From contig DASXML010000083.1 in NCBI GenBank assembly GCA_036495715.1, forward strand, positions 1 through 64,000: a DNA stretch of 64,000 nt, read 5' to 3'. Positions 27,462 through 35,387 of this stretch are shown here, piece by piece. The position numbers and the translations under genes were made by a program. The first letter of the stretch is position 1, and each line of letters begins with the position of its first letter. Below the pieces are notes generated by a model. The model was not told the origin of the DNA, ran no database searches, and saw only the letters and a list, made by a program, of their open reading frames with translations. Origin of the DNA: Scandinavium sp036495715 (GTDB lineage: Bacteria > Pseudomonadota > Gammaproteobacteria > Enterobacterales > Enterobacteriaceae).

Positions 27462-28124
27462 ATGAAAAAACGCGTACTCATGATTGCTGCAATGGTAAGC
27501 GGCGCGCTAGCCCTTTCGGGCTGTACCACCAACCCATATACCGGCGAGCGTGAAGCGGGTAAATCCGGCATCGGCGCAGGCATTGGCGCGTTGGCGGGTG
27601 CGGGCATTGGCATGCTCTCTTCTTCAAAGAAAGACCGTGGCAAAGGCGCACTGATTGGCGCAGCGGCCGGTGCAGCCGTCGGCGGCGGCGTGGGTTATTA
27701 CATGGACGTGCAGGAAGCGAAACTGCGCCAGAAAATGCAAGGCACCGGCGTCAGCGTGACGCGTAATGGCGACACCATCGTGCTGAACATGCCGAACAAC
27801 GTCACCTTCGACAGCAGCAGCGCCAACCTGAAACCGGCGGGTGCTAACACCCTGACCGGCGTGGCAATGGTACTGAAAGAGTACGAAAAAACGGCCGTCA
27901 ACGTGGTGGGTTACACCGACAGCACCGGCGGTCAAGACCTGAACATGCGTCTGTCCCAGCAGCGTGCTGATTCTGTCGCCAGCTCCCTGATAACCCAGGG
28001 CGTGGCAGCCAATCGTGTCCGCACCACCGGTATGGGCCCAGCGAATCCCATCGCCAGCAACAGCACTGCTGAAGGCAAAGCGCAGAACCGTCGCGTAGAA
28101 ATCACCCTCAGCCCGTTGCAGTAA
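27462..28124 (+). CDS. yiaD: OmpA-domain lipoprotein YiaD
   Basis: A 220-aa outer-membrane lipoprotein (E. coli 219 aa). Lipobox LSGC puts the lipidated Cys at 21. The N-terminal third is a Gly-rich glycine-zipper region (IGAGIGALAGAGIGML, GAAAGAAVGGGVGYY); the C-terminal half is the peptidoglycan-binding OmpA domain (VVGYTDSTGGQDLN, NMRLSQQRADSVASSLI, AQNRRVEITLSPL). In E. coli it is a multicopy suppressor of a bamD allele. AAGGATTAAGGA precedes the start. Confidence 0.93.
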   Translation: MKKRVLMIAAMVSGALALSGCTTNPYTGEREAGKSGIGAGIGALAGAGIGMLSSSKKDRGKGALIGAAAGAAVGGGVGYYMDVQEAKLRQKMQGTGVSVTRNGDTIVLNMPNNVTFDSSSANLKPAGANTLTGVAMVLKEYEKTAVNVVGYTDSTGGQDLNMRLSQQRADSVASSLITQGVAANRVRTTGMGPANPIASNSTAEGKAQNRRVEITLSPLQ

Positions 28125-28130
28125 GCCTTA

Positions 28131-28168
28131 TCTGCCCGGTTGCCTCCTGCAATCGGGCCATTTCTTCA
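28131..28168 (+). terminator. terminator after yiaD
   Basis: GCCCGGTTGC (28134-28143) pairs with GCAATCGGGC (28149-28158) with one wobble, loop CTCCT, followed by CATTTCTTC. Confidence 0.7.
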
Positions 28169-28277
28169 CTCCTCCCCAAAATCTGGACTGGCATTTCACG
28201 CCGGCGTTGGCTTACTCTGACTCCTAAGCCTGCTAACGATCAGCGCCACAGCTGAAGCCTTTCTCATGGAGATCAGA

Positions 28278-29249
28278 ATGAAGCCGTCCGTTATTCTCTA
28301 CAAAACGTTACCTGACGATCTACGCCAACGCCTCGAAGTGCATTTTACTGTCACCACCTTGCCAGATATCAGCGCGAGTACGGTTCAGAACCATGCAGAC
28401 GTGTTTAAGAATGCCGTAGGGCTGCTTGGCTCCAGCGAAACCGTGGATGCCGCGCTGCTCGACAACATGCCTGCTCTGCGCGCAGCCTCAACGATTTCCG
28501 TCGGCTACGATACCTATGACGTGGACGCGCTCAACGCCCGTAACGTTCTGCTGATGCACACCCCAACGGCTCTAACAGAAACCGTGGCCGACACGCTGAT
28601 GGCGTTGATCCTGAGCAGCGCGCGCCGGGTGGTGGAAGTGGCCGAACGTGTGAAGGCCGGAGAGTGGACCAAAGGCATCGGCCCGGACTGGTTTGGCACC
28701 GATGTACACCATAAAACCATCGGCATTGTCGGTATGGGCCGTATTGGCCTGGCGCTGGCACAACGCGCGCATTTCGGCTTCGGTATGCCGGTGTTATATA
28801 ACGCCCGCCGTCAGCACAAAGAGGCAGAGGAACGTTTTAACGCGCGCCATTGCACGCTCGACACCCTTATCCAGGAAGCCGATTTTGTCTGTTCAATTCT
28901 GCCGCTGACCGACGAAACCCGTCATCTATTTAGTGCTCAAGAGTTCGCCAAAATGAAATCCTCGGCTATTTTTATTAACGCCGGACGTGGTCCGGTGGTG
29001 GATGAAAATGCGCTAATCGCCGCGCTCAAAACCGGTGAAATTCATGCCGCAGGCCTGGATGTTTTCGAACAGGAACCGCTGCCCGTCTCGTCTGAGTTGC
29101 TCACGCTGCCGAACGTCGTGGCGCTGCCGCACATCGGCTCTGCCACCCACGAGACACGCTACAACATGGCGGCCACAGCGGTAGACAATCTCATTGCTGC
29201 GCTGAAGGGCAATGTGGAGAAAAACTGCGTCAACCCGCAGGTCGCGTAA
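28278..29249 (+). CDS. ghrB: glyoxylate/hydroxypyruvate reductase B
   Basis: A 323-aa D-2-hydroxyacid dehydrogenase reducing glyoxylate, hydroxypyruvate and 2-ketogluconate with NADPH. The Rossmann motif GIVGMGRIG, catalytic Arg in NAGRGPVVDE, Glu in DVFEQEPL and His in PHIGSATHE are all present. ATG 28278 (MKPSVILYK) follows GGAG and matches E. coli; the frame is open four codons further upstream. Confidence 0.95.
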   Translation: MKPSVILYKTLPDDLRQRLEVHFTVTTLPDISASTVQNHADVFKNAVGLLGSSETVDAALLDNMPALRAASTISVGYDTYDVDALNARNVLLMHTPTALTETVADTLMALILSSARRVVEVAERVKAGEWTKGIGPDWFGTDVHHKTIGIVGMGRIGLALAQRAHFGFGMPVLYNARRQHKEAEERFNARHCTLDTLIQEADFVCSILPLTDETRHLFSAQEFAKMKSSAIFINAGRGPVVDENALIAALKTGEIHAAGLDVFEQEPLPVSSELLTLPNVVALPHIGSATHETRYNMAATAVDNLIAALKGNVEKNCVNPQVA

Positions 29250-29254
29250 AGCCC

Positions 29255-29290
29255 TCACTGGCCCGGCGGCGCAGGCTGACCGGGCAATTT
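29255..29290. repeat. single REP-like unit after ghrB
   Basis: TGGCCCGGCGGCGCAGGCTGACCGGGCA resembles one REP palindrome. It also may act as the ghrB mRNA 3' end. Confidence 0.4.
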
Positions 29291-29333
29291 CCCCGCATCA
29301 TACAGCGCCAGCAAACCACTCATAGGTTTGGCT

Positions 29334-30587
29334 ATGCGCTTACTTGCCGTTGCTACCACACTGACTGCTTTGCTGATTTTTCCGCTCGCTCATGCAGAAC
29401 CCGTATCGCAAAATGGTTGGGTCGCTAGCTGGACCGCCAGCCCGCAGGCGGTCTGGGGTAAAGATTTTGCTTTCCCCACCAATATTCCCGCGACCATAAA
29501 TAATCAAACCCTACGCCAGGTGGCCCGTATCAGCTTGGGCGGGAGTAAAATCCGGCTGGTGTTTTCCAACGCTTACGGACAACAGCCGCTGACCATTGGC
29601 GCGGTCTCCGTTGCCGTCACGGATAAAGCGTCTGCGATACAAACGGCGAGCCTGAAAACAGTGACCTTCGGCGGAGAATCGTCAGCCACTATTCCTCCTG
29701 GCGCGCCTCTGCTGAGCGATCCGCTGGATTTACCCGTAAATGCCCTCTCACAGCTTACCGTCAGCGCGTTTTTACCGGATAACACACCGACCACCACTTT
29801 CCATTGGGATGCCCGGCAAACCGCATGGCTGGCGGCAGGCAATCAGGTTTCTGCGCCCACGCTCACTTCTGCCACCGCGATAACAACCCGTACATTGCTA
29901 ACCGGCATTGAGGTGCAAACGGCACAGCCCGAGCCGCAGGCGATTGCGGTTATTGGTGATTCGATTACTGATGGCGATGGTGTCAGCATCGGTTCAGACG
30001 CGCGCTGGCCTGATTTTCTGGCACAGCGCCTCGCCTCAAAGGGGATCGCGGTGATTAACGCTGGAATTTCAGGTGGAAGGCTGCTTTCAGATCAAATGGG
30101 CGATAACGCCGTGGCACGCTTTTCACGAGATGTTCTGGACCAACCCGGCGTACGTACCGCCATCGTTCTGATTGGCATCAACGACATTAGCTGGTCCGGC
30201 ACCATTTTTGCGCCCGATGCGCCGCTTCCGACACTGGAATCATTGCAGATGGGTTATCGCCAGCTTGTCGCTCAGGCGCACCGTCGTGGCGTAAGGATAA
30301 TTGGCGTGACGCTGACGCCGTTTGAAGGTGCGCTGCATGATTCCCCTGTTCACGGCTATTACACTGCAGACAAAGACGGGCTGCGTCAGAAGCTTAACGC
30401 CTGGATCCGCGACAGCGGGACGTTCGACGCGGTGATTGATTTTGATAAATACGCAGCCGACCCCGCTCATCCATTGCGTTTAGCGGCAGGCATAGACTCC
30501 GGCGACAGTCTACATCCGGGTGATGCGGGTAATCGTATGCTTGCAGAGAAAATTCCGCTGGACGTGCTGATACCATCAGGGAAATAA
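29334..30587 (+). CDS. secreted SGNH/GDSL hydrolase
   Basis: A 417-aa secreted esterase-like protein, not part of the E. coli ghrB-yiaF region. Residues 1-21 are a signal peptide (ending AHA). An N-terminal beta domain of roughly 170 residues (WVASWTASPQAVWG..., FHWDARQTAWLAAG) precedes the SGNH core: block I IGDSITDG (Ser210 nucleophile), block II Gly/Asn region INAGISGGRL, block III GIND (281-284), and block V DSLHPGD with the Asp/His. This layout resembles carbohydrate or lipid esterases; the substrate cannot be told from sequence. ATG 29334 has AGG seven bases upstream; TTG two codons earlier is less likely. Confidence 0.85.
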   Translation: MRLLAVATTLTALLIFPLAHAEPVSQNGWVASWTASPQAVWGKDFAFPTNIPATINNQTLRQVARISLGGSKIRLVFSNAYGQQPLTIGAVSVAVTDKASAIQTASLKTVTFGGESSATIPPGAPLLSDPLDLPVNALSQLTVSAFLPDNTPTTTFHWDARQTAWLAAGNQVSAPTLTSATAITTRTLLTGIEVQTAQPEPQAIAVIGDSITDGDGVSIGSDARWPDFLAQRLASKGIAVINAGISGGRLLSDQMGDNAVARFSRDVLDQPGVRTAIVLIGINDISWSGTIFAPDAPLPTLESLQMGYRQLVAQAHRRGVRIIGVTLTPFEGALHDSPVHGYYTADKDGLRQKLNAWIRDSGTFDAVIDFDKYAADPAHPLRLAAGIDSGDSLHPGDAGNRMLAEKIPLDVLIPSGK

Positions 30588-30593
30588 AACAGA

Positions 30594-30626
30594 GGAGAAA
30601 CCGGGCAACAGGGCGTTACCCGGTAG
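30594..30626 (-). terminator. hairpin between the SGNH gene and yiaF (convergent)
   Basis: ACCGGGCAAC (30600-30609) pairs with GTTACCCGGT (30615-30624) with one mismatch. The minus-strand tail TTTCTCCTCTGTTTT is U-rich, so it probably serves yiaF. Confidence 0.5.
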
Positions 30627-30632
30627 TAAATC

Positions 30633-31343
30633 TTAACGCGTGGCGTTAACCGCCGCGGTCCAGGCTTGATTAAATGCCTGATGCTGAGACGCCAGCGGAC
30701 CGATCAGCGAGTTATACTGGCTCGCCTGCTGAGAGGTCGGGAACTGAATACCGTTGGCGACAAAGCTCACCTGCGTATTCTGCTGCGCAACAAAATCGCC
30801 CACCTGCACTAACTGCTGGGTGAAGATTTGTGCGGCAGGGATCAGCGGCTGGATAGCGTTGGCTGGCAGCGTCACGACTTTGTTGTAAACCTGGTCAAAC
30901 ACCGGTTTCAGATCGTCGCTCTGTTTCAGTGCAGAATGCGCGCCATCGGCCTGCATTTTGGCATTTTCCAGCTGCTGGCTCAGCACGCCGAGCGCACCGT
31001 TCGCCTGACGCAGCGGTTCACGCTGAGTCATGTAATCCTGCGGGACGCGAATCGCATTCACGCTGTCCACGACCGGACGCAAACCTGCATCCATCGCCTG
31101 GCTCACCTGCTGAGAATAGCCGTAAATCACAGCGTAATCAGAGACGAACGGGCCAAATTGTTTTTTCTGATCGGTGGTCAGCGTTGGCAGACGTTCGCCG
31201 CTACGCATCACGGAATTTTGCAGGAAGTCGATGAACGCTTTGCGCTGATCGCCTTCTTTATCGAAACACCCACTCAGGCTAACTACCATCAATAACGCCG
31301 CAACAGGCGCAAACCAGCGAGAGCAGGACTTTCCTGTCGCCAT
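30633..31343 (-). CDS. yiaF: DUF3053 lipoprotein YiaF
   Basis: A 236-aa predicted lipoprotein (E. coli YiaF 236 aa, function unknown). Lipobox VSLSGC gives a lipidated Cys near residue 26, followed by FDKEGDQRKAFIDFLQN. The rest is mostly helical. Start MATGKSC is preferred since GGAG lies seven bases upstream; ATG two codons earlier sits too close to it. Confidence 0.9.
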   Translation of the reverse strand: MATGKSCSRWFAPVAALLMVVSLSGCFDKEGDQRKAFIDFLQNSVMRSGERLPTLTTDQKKQFGPFVSDYAVIYGYSQQVSQAMDAGLRPVVDSVNAIRVPQDYMTQREPLRQANGALGVLSQQLENAKMQADGAHSALKQSDDLKPVFDQVYNKVVTLPANAIQPLIPAAQIFTQQLVQVGDFVAQQNTQVSFVANGIQFPTSQQASQYNSLIGPLASQHQAFNQAWTAAVNATR

Positions 31344-31730
31344 TTTCATACTCCTTCAGCCAAAAAAGCGCAAACTGGCACACACGTGCCTGACGGTGAC
31401 AAGGATAGTCGACGAGCGCCTCGCAAGATACCCTTTCCTTCAATCATGATGGGAAAAGTCGCACACCTTCCTCACTGCACGATAATGTTAATTATTTGTT
31501 GTATACATCACAATTTATGCGCATGTTCTTTTCAACAGATCTCTTTTTAACCTATTGAATAAAAATTCTTTTATCCGCGTACATTGCTCTCACGTCACGT
31601 TGTCGTACGATAATCGCACGCTTCCCCCGGCCACCCTGTTGTCGAAAAAGCGCGCTAATGGTTTGATTGAATGAACGATTAACGGAATTACGTTCGGTAA
31701 TCGCACAATTTTCCTCCCAGGAATCGCGCT
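31344..31730. other. yiaF / transporter divergent intergenic region
   Basis: 387 bp without a gene. AT-rich core 31480-31590. An imperfect palindrome centred on TGTATACA (31500-31507), within TTTGTTGTATACATCACA, has the look of a GntR-family operator, but no such regulator is nearby in the window. Confidence 0.35.
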
Positions 31731-33098
31731 ATGACAAAAACAACAACCGATATCCAGGCCTTTATCAACGACAATCCGTTCACAAAATATCAGTGGCTGA
31801 TCCTCGTGCTGTGCTTTACCACCGTGGCGATGGATGGTTTCGACACCGCCATCATCGGCTATATCGCTTCTGACCTCGTGCAAGAATGGGGGGTACAAAA
31901 ATCCGCGCTCGGCCCGGTGATGAGTGCCGCGCTGGTCGGGCTTGCCGTCGGCGCGCTGACCGCAGGCCCGATGGCGGACCGCATTGGCCGTAAAAAAGTG
32001 CTGATCCTCTCGATTCTCGTTTTCGGCAGTTTCAGCCTGCTGACCGCAGCGGCCACCAGCCTGAACCAGTTGACGCTGCTGCGCTTCCTGACCGGGCTTG
32101 GCCTTGGCGCAGCGATGCCAAACGCGGCGACACTGATGAGCGAATATGCGCCTGAACGCCGCCGTGCGCTGCTGGTGAACCTGATGTTCGTCGGCTTCCC
32201 GATCGGCTCTTCGCTTGGCGGGTTTATTTCCGCCTGGCTTATCCCGCAGTACGGCTGGCAGAGCGTGCTGATCCTCGGCGGCGTGATGCCCCTGGTGCTG
32301 GCAGTGGTGCTGATTTTCCTGCTACCGGAATCCGTGCGCTACCTGGTCGCAAAAAACAAATCGCCGTCACAGGTCGCGACTATCCTGCGGCGCATCGCCC
32401 CGCTGCCCGCAGAGACGCAATTTGTGCTGCACGAAGCGGGCAATATGCCGGGTAAATCTGCGCTTGGGGTGATCTTCTCGCCGCGTTATGCGCTGGGGAC
32501 GGTGATGCTGTGCCTGACCTACTTTATGGGTCTGCTGATTTTTTATCTGCTGACCAGTTGGCTGCCGCTGCTCATCCGCGAAACGGGAGCCACCATGAGC
32601 CAGGCATCTATCATTACCGCATTGTTCCCGCTCGGCGGCGGCATTGGCGTGCTGGTACTCGGTGCGCTGATGGATAAATTTAACCCAAACAAAGTGGTCG
32701 CCGTCGGCTGGCTGCTGACCGGCGTGTTCGTCTGCCTGGTCGGTTTCTCCACCAGCAGTCTGGTGTTGATGGGCGTAATGGTCTTTATCGCCGGTAGCAT
32801 CATGAACGGCGCACAATCTTCAATGCCCGCGCTCGCAGCAGGATTCTACCCAACCCAGGGCCGGGCAACCGGCGTGGCGTGGATGCTCGGCATCGGGCGC
32901 TTCGGCGGTATTCTCGGAGCCTTCAGCGGCGTGTTCCTGATGCAGGCACAGCTGTCGTTTGAAACCATCTTCATGCTGCTGGCCATCCCGGCGCTGCTAT
33001 CAGCTGGCGCATTGATGATTAAATACGTCATTACCAAACCCAACCGTAATACACCTAACAACACCCATGAAGTACCTAAGGCGTCGCAAAAAGCCTGA
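31731..33098 (+). CDS. AAHS-family aromatic acid:H+ symporter (MFS)
   Basis: A 455-aa twelve-helix transporter resembling PcaK/BenK/HppK. The family features DGFDTAIIGYIA in helix 1 (Asp needed for aromatic acid transport in PcaK) and GPMADRIGRKKVL in the 2-3 loop are present, as is RFLTGLGLGAAMPNAATLMSEY. No aromatic-catabolism gene is next to it, so the substrate (benzoate, 4-hydroxybenzoate, hydroxyphenylpropionate or similar) is unknown. Not in the E. coli K-12 yiaF-yiaG interval. Confidence 0.88.
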   Translation: MTKTTTDIQAFINDNPFTKYQWLILVLCFTTVAMDGFDTAIIGYIASDLVQEWGVQKSALGPVMSAALVGLAVGALTAGPMADRIGRKKVLILSILVFGSFSLLTAAATSLNQLTLLRFLTGLGLGAAMPNAATLMSEYAPERRRALLVNLMFVGFPIGSSLGGFISAWLIPQYGWQSVLILGGVMPLVLAVVLIFLLPESVRYLVAKNKSPSQVATILRRIAPLPAETQFVLHEAGNMPGKSALGVIFSPRYALGTVMLCLTYFMGLLIFYLLTSWLPLLIRETGATMSQASIITALFPLGGGIGVLVLGALMDKFNPNKVVAVGWLLTGVFVCLVGFSTSSLVLMGVMVFIAGSIMNGAQSSMPALAAGFYPTQGRATGVAWMLGIGRFGGILGAFSGVFLMQAQLSFETIFMLLAIPALLSAGALMIKYVITKPNRNTPNNTHEVPKASQKA

Positions 33099-33100
33099 TG

Positions 33101-33140
33101 ACAAACGGCGGGTGCCTGCGCCCGCCGTTTGCCGGTTTTT
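33101..33140 (+). terminator. terminator after the AAHS transporter
   Basis: Perfect 10-bp stem AAACGGCGGG (33103-33112)/CCCGCCGTTT (33121-33130), then GCCGGTTTTT. Confidence 0.75.
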
Positions 33141-33345
33141 ACTCACCCTTTACAAAAAAAGGTCTGAACAACTTTCCCGTTTCTTTATCAAATAATTAGT
33201 TGCCCTCGCGGAAAGGCTGAATCGCATCAAGATAAAACGATCGCACGAATAATCACCCCCGTGACCACCCCTCACCCGTTTTACTGACTATCCTTAAAAG
33301 GCTCTCAGATGTTCACGATACCGTTGTGATGTAGAGGAGTTCTCA

Positions 33346-33636
33346 ATGGAATATAAAGATCCTATGTTTGAACTGCTGAGCAGTCTTGAACAGATTGTTT
33401 TCAAAGACGATTCACAGAGAATTACCCTGACCCAAAAGCCCACCGCCTTTACCGAGTTTGAGCAACTGCGTAAAGGCTCCGGTTTGAAAATCGATGATTT
33501 TGCCCGAGCGATGGGTGTCAGCGTAGCCATGGTTCACGAGTGGGAATCGAGACGAGAGAAACCGTCGCCCGCCGAGCTGAAGCTGATGCGATTGATTCAG
33601 GCCGATCCACGATTAAGTCGACAGTTGATGGAGTAA
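33346..33636 (+). CDS. yiaG: XRE-family regulator YiaG
   Basis: A 96-aa helix-turn-helix protein very like E. coli YiaG (MEYKDPMFELLSSLEQIVFKD). The HTH is around residues 44-75 (GLKIDDFARAMGVSVAMVHEWESRR). Function unknown. AGAGGAG precedes the start. In E. coli the next gene is cspA; here it is a relBE module. Confidence 0.93.
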   Translation: MEYKDPMFELLSSLEQIVFKDDSQRITLTQKPTAFTEFEQLRKGSGLKIDDFARAMGVSVAMVHEWESRREKPSPAELKLMRLIQADPRLSRQLME

Positions 33637-33705
33637 CGTGTTTTGCCCGTCCCGGTCAGCACAGCGCCACCGGGAAAAGAAGTGAGTGTTAACCTTTGTT
33701 TACCC

Positions 33706-33735
33706 AGCCCCCGCCATTGCGGGGGTTTTGGTTTC
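33706..33735 (+). terminator. terminator after yiaG
   Basis: CCCCCGC (33708-33714)-CATT-GCGGGGG (33719-33725) followed by TTTTGGTTT. Confidence 0.85.
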
Positions 33736-33774
33736 TGACGTATAGAAAAACCAATCTGTTTACTGCTATTTCGG

Positions 33775-34062
33775 CTATAGGATGCGGCGAATCGCCTCGG
33801 CGTAAACTTCATACTTTTCGCGTTTGCCAACAGCGACGACAAACACCACAATTTTGTCATCAAGAACCTGATAAATAAGGCGATAACCGGACTGTCTCAG
33901 TTTAATTTTATAGCAGTCCGGCAAGCCATTCAGTTTATTCGCCTCAAGCCTCGGCGCGCTGAGGATCGACGACAGCTTCTTTTTGAACTGCTCACGAACG
34001 GTTGATCCCAGTTTGCGCCATTCCCTGAGCGCCCGTTCGTCAAAATCCAGAAGATAATCCAT
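33775..34062 (-). CDS. relE: mRNA interferase toxin RelE
   Basis: A 95-aa toxin nearly identical in layout to E. coli K-12 RelE (which lies in the Qin prophage): FDERALREWRKLGSTVREQFKKKL and YKIKLRQSGYRLIYQV. Key basic residues and the C-terminal Tyr (KREKYEVYAEA) used for cleavage of A-site mRNA are present, so it should be active. One base of its start overlaps the relB stop (TAATG). Confidence 0.93.
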   Translation of the reverse strand: MDYLLDFDERALREWRKLGSTVREQFKKKLSSILSAPRLEANKLNGLPDCYKIKLRQSGYRLIYQVLDDKIVVFVVAVGKREKYEVYAEAIRRIL

Positions 34063-34301
34063 TAAAGGTCGTCCAGAGTCACTCTCACTGGTTTCGGATC
34101 ACGGAGGCGTTCCTTAACAATCTCAAGGAGTTCGGCGTCTTCATCACTGAGTAGCGCCTGTTTAAAAGGAAGACGACCATTGTCAGCGATATATTCAAGC
34201 ATCAGTCGTAGCGCTTCAGACGGCGTCACGCCCAGCTTTTCAAGGGCTGCGTAAGAGCGGGTCTTCAGGTCATCATCAATACGAAGATTAATGCTTCCCA
34301 T
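34062..34301 (-). CDS. relB: antitoxin RelB
   Basis: A 79-aa antitoxin: ribbon-helix-helix N-terminus MGSINLRIDDDLKTRSYAAL and C-terminal toxin-wrapping segment ending PKPVRVTLDDL, same length as K-12 RelB. ATG 34301 follows GAGGTG; a GTG three codons earlier is not preferred. Confidence 0.93.
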   Translation of the reverse strand: MGSINLRIDDDLKTRSYAALEKLGVTPSEALRLMLEYIADNGRLPFKQALLSDEDAELLEIVKERLRDPKPVRVTLDDL

Positions 34302-34328
34302 GGTATTCACCTCGGTATGTATTTACGT

Positions 34329-34352
34329 TTGTCATTACAATTATCATGACAA
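34329..34352 (-). promoter_or_regulatory. relBE operator
   Basis: TTGTCAT (34329-34335) and ATGACAA (34346-34352) form a perfect inverted repeat with TTGTAAT between on the minus strand, 28-51 bp before relB. It resembles E. coli relO, where RelB dimers bind TTGTAA-type half sites. Confidence 0.7.
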
Positions 34353-34502
34353 GCTTTATAAATAGCAAGACCGGCAAACCCTGTCACGCAGAAGCCTGCA
34401 TTAACCTTATACTTCATCAGGTTTTGCGAGCATGCTCGTGAAAATGATAATATCCACAACGACATAGCGGAAAAACGTTGTCGCCAGATCGGGTCAGCAG
34501 TA

Positions 34503-34735
34503 TTGTCGCCTCGCACCTGCCTATCAGGTGCCGGGATTAGCCTCCTGATCTCATACTGGCGACATAGAATTCTATGTTGTGCGACCGGTTGCACTTCAAT
34601 GGTGGACCGGACGGAGGCGTCGAAAGACGCGCCGGTATCCAGTATGACCGGTAAGGCTAACTCCGTTCGGCTCCATCACCCGCGAGATTAGCCTCTCCGG
34701 TGGTGGTGAAACACAACATACTGGAGACAGCCACT
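34503..34735 (+). ncRNA. C4/ash-like phage-type leader RNA with switchable antisense segments
   Basis: Contains a GCACCTG (34513-34519)/CAGGTGC (34525-34531) hairpin, then TTAGCC (34537-34542) plus CATACTGG (34552-34559), then their complements in reverse order, CCAGTATG (34639-34646) and GGCTAA (34655-34660), then a second TTAGCC (34688-34693) and CATACTGG (34717-34724) at the ribosome site of the next gene. The middle segment can pair with either copy. The frame 34503-34691 has a tail (MVDRTEASKDAPVSS...) like phage Ash proteins as I recall them. This matches the design of the C4 antisense RNAs of P1/P7 and related prophages. It is the non-coding stretch between relB and the next gene. Confidence 0.5.
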
Positions 34736-35194
34736 ATGGCGATAATCCCTACCCTTGACCACGCTTTACTCAGCGTGCCATTAAGCCACACCACTGATTT
34801 CACCGAGCTGGCAGACAACTGCGAGCGCTTTGCCGAAGTGATGGTCGAATGCGACGATCCGACGCAAAAACTGGCACTGTGCGGACGACTTTCCACCTGT
34901 CTGGCGTTATTACAACCCACGCTGCTGGAACCCATACCGGATTATTTGAAATCCAGCCTCACCGTAAATGAGCCGCCATTATTCCGGCCTGCGTTTGAAC
35001 CCGAGGCCGATCAGCTTGGGCAATACTGCCAAACGCTCACGCAACTGCTGATAAGCGGTTCACTCAGTCAAACGACCGAACGGGTGATGGGTGATTTGCT
35101 CCACGAGCTGGTTTGCTATTTCGCTGGAACGCTTAAAGCACCGCGTTGGCTCAGCACAGAATTTGGCGTGATCAGTCTGGAAGAATGTCACTGA
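34736..35194 (+). CDS. unrecognised 152-aa protein under C4-like leader
   Basis: I do not recognise this protein. It begins MAIIPTLDHALLSV, is acidic overall, with mostly helical segments (FTELADNCERFAEVMVE, QKLALCGRLSTCLALL, YCQTLTQLLISGSL), three of its Cys in the first half, and no signal peptide or membrane helix. ATG 34736 has GGAG nine bases upstream, embedded in the CATACTGGAG element of the leader. The position after a phage-type RNA switch suggests a phage-derived or toxin-like small protein, but that is inference only. The stop is followed directly by REP units. Confidence 0.65.
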   Translation: MAIIPTLDHALLSVPLSHTTDFTELADNCERFAEVMVECDDPTQKLALCGRLSTCLALLQPTLLEPIPDYLKSSLTVNEPPLFRPAFEPEADQLGQYCQTLTQLLISGSLSQTTERVMGDLLHELVCYFAGTLKAPRWLSTEFGVISLEECH

Positions 35195-35195
35195 C

Positions 35196-35315
35196 TGCCC
35201 GGCGGCGCTGCGCTTGCACGGGCCTACATGAAACTCGGCACAATCAGGAAAATGTCGGCGTTGTTGTAGCCGGATCGTAGGCCGGGTAAGGCGACAGCCG
35301 CCGCCCGGCGAACCG
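35196..35315. repeat. REP pair (BIME)
   Basis: TGCCCGGCGGCGCTGCGCTT...GGGCCTACA (35196-35227) and the inverse GTAGGCCGGGTAAGGCG...GCCCGGCGAA (35278-35315). Confidence 0.8.
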
Positions 35316-35340
35316 AAAACCGATTCGCACAACCGTGACC

Positions 35341-35368
35341 ATAAAAAAACCCGCCAGAAGGCGGGTTG
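35341..35368 (-). terminator. terminator of glyQS
   Basis: AACCCGCC (35348-35355)-AGAA-GGCGGGTT (35360-35367); minus-strand tail TTTTTTTAT. Confidence 0.9.
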
Positions 35369-35387
35369 GTGTCAGGCGAGTCAGCGA

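Noticed and set aside
34503..34691. A 62-aa Ash-like plus-strand protein
   Set aside because: The tail resembles phage Ash proteins, but the frame overlaps the proposed RNA structure and has a weak start, so I list it as part of the leader RNA rather than as a gene.
33637..35387. A cspA gene expected between yiaG and glyS
   Set aside because: No cold-shock protein sequence is found on either strand in this interval.
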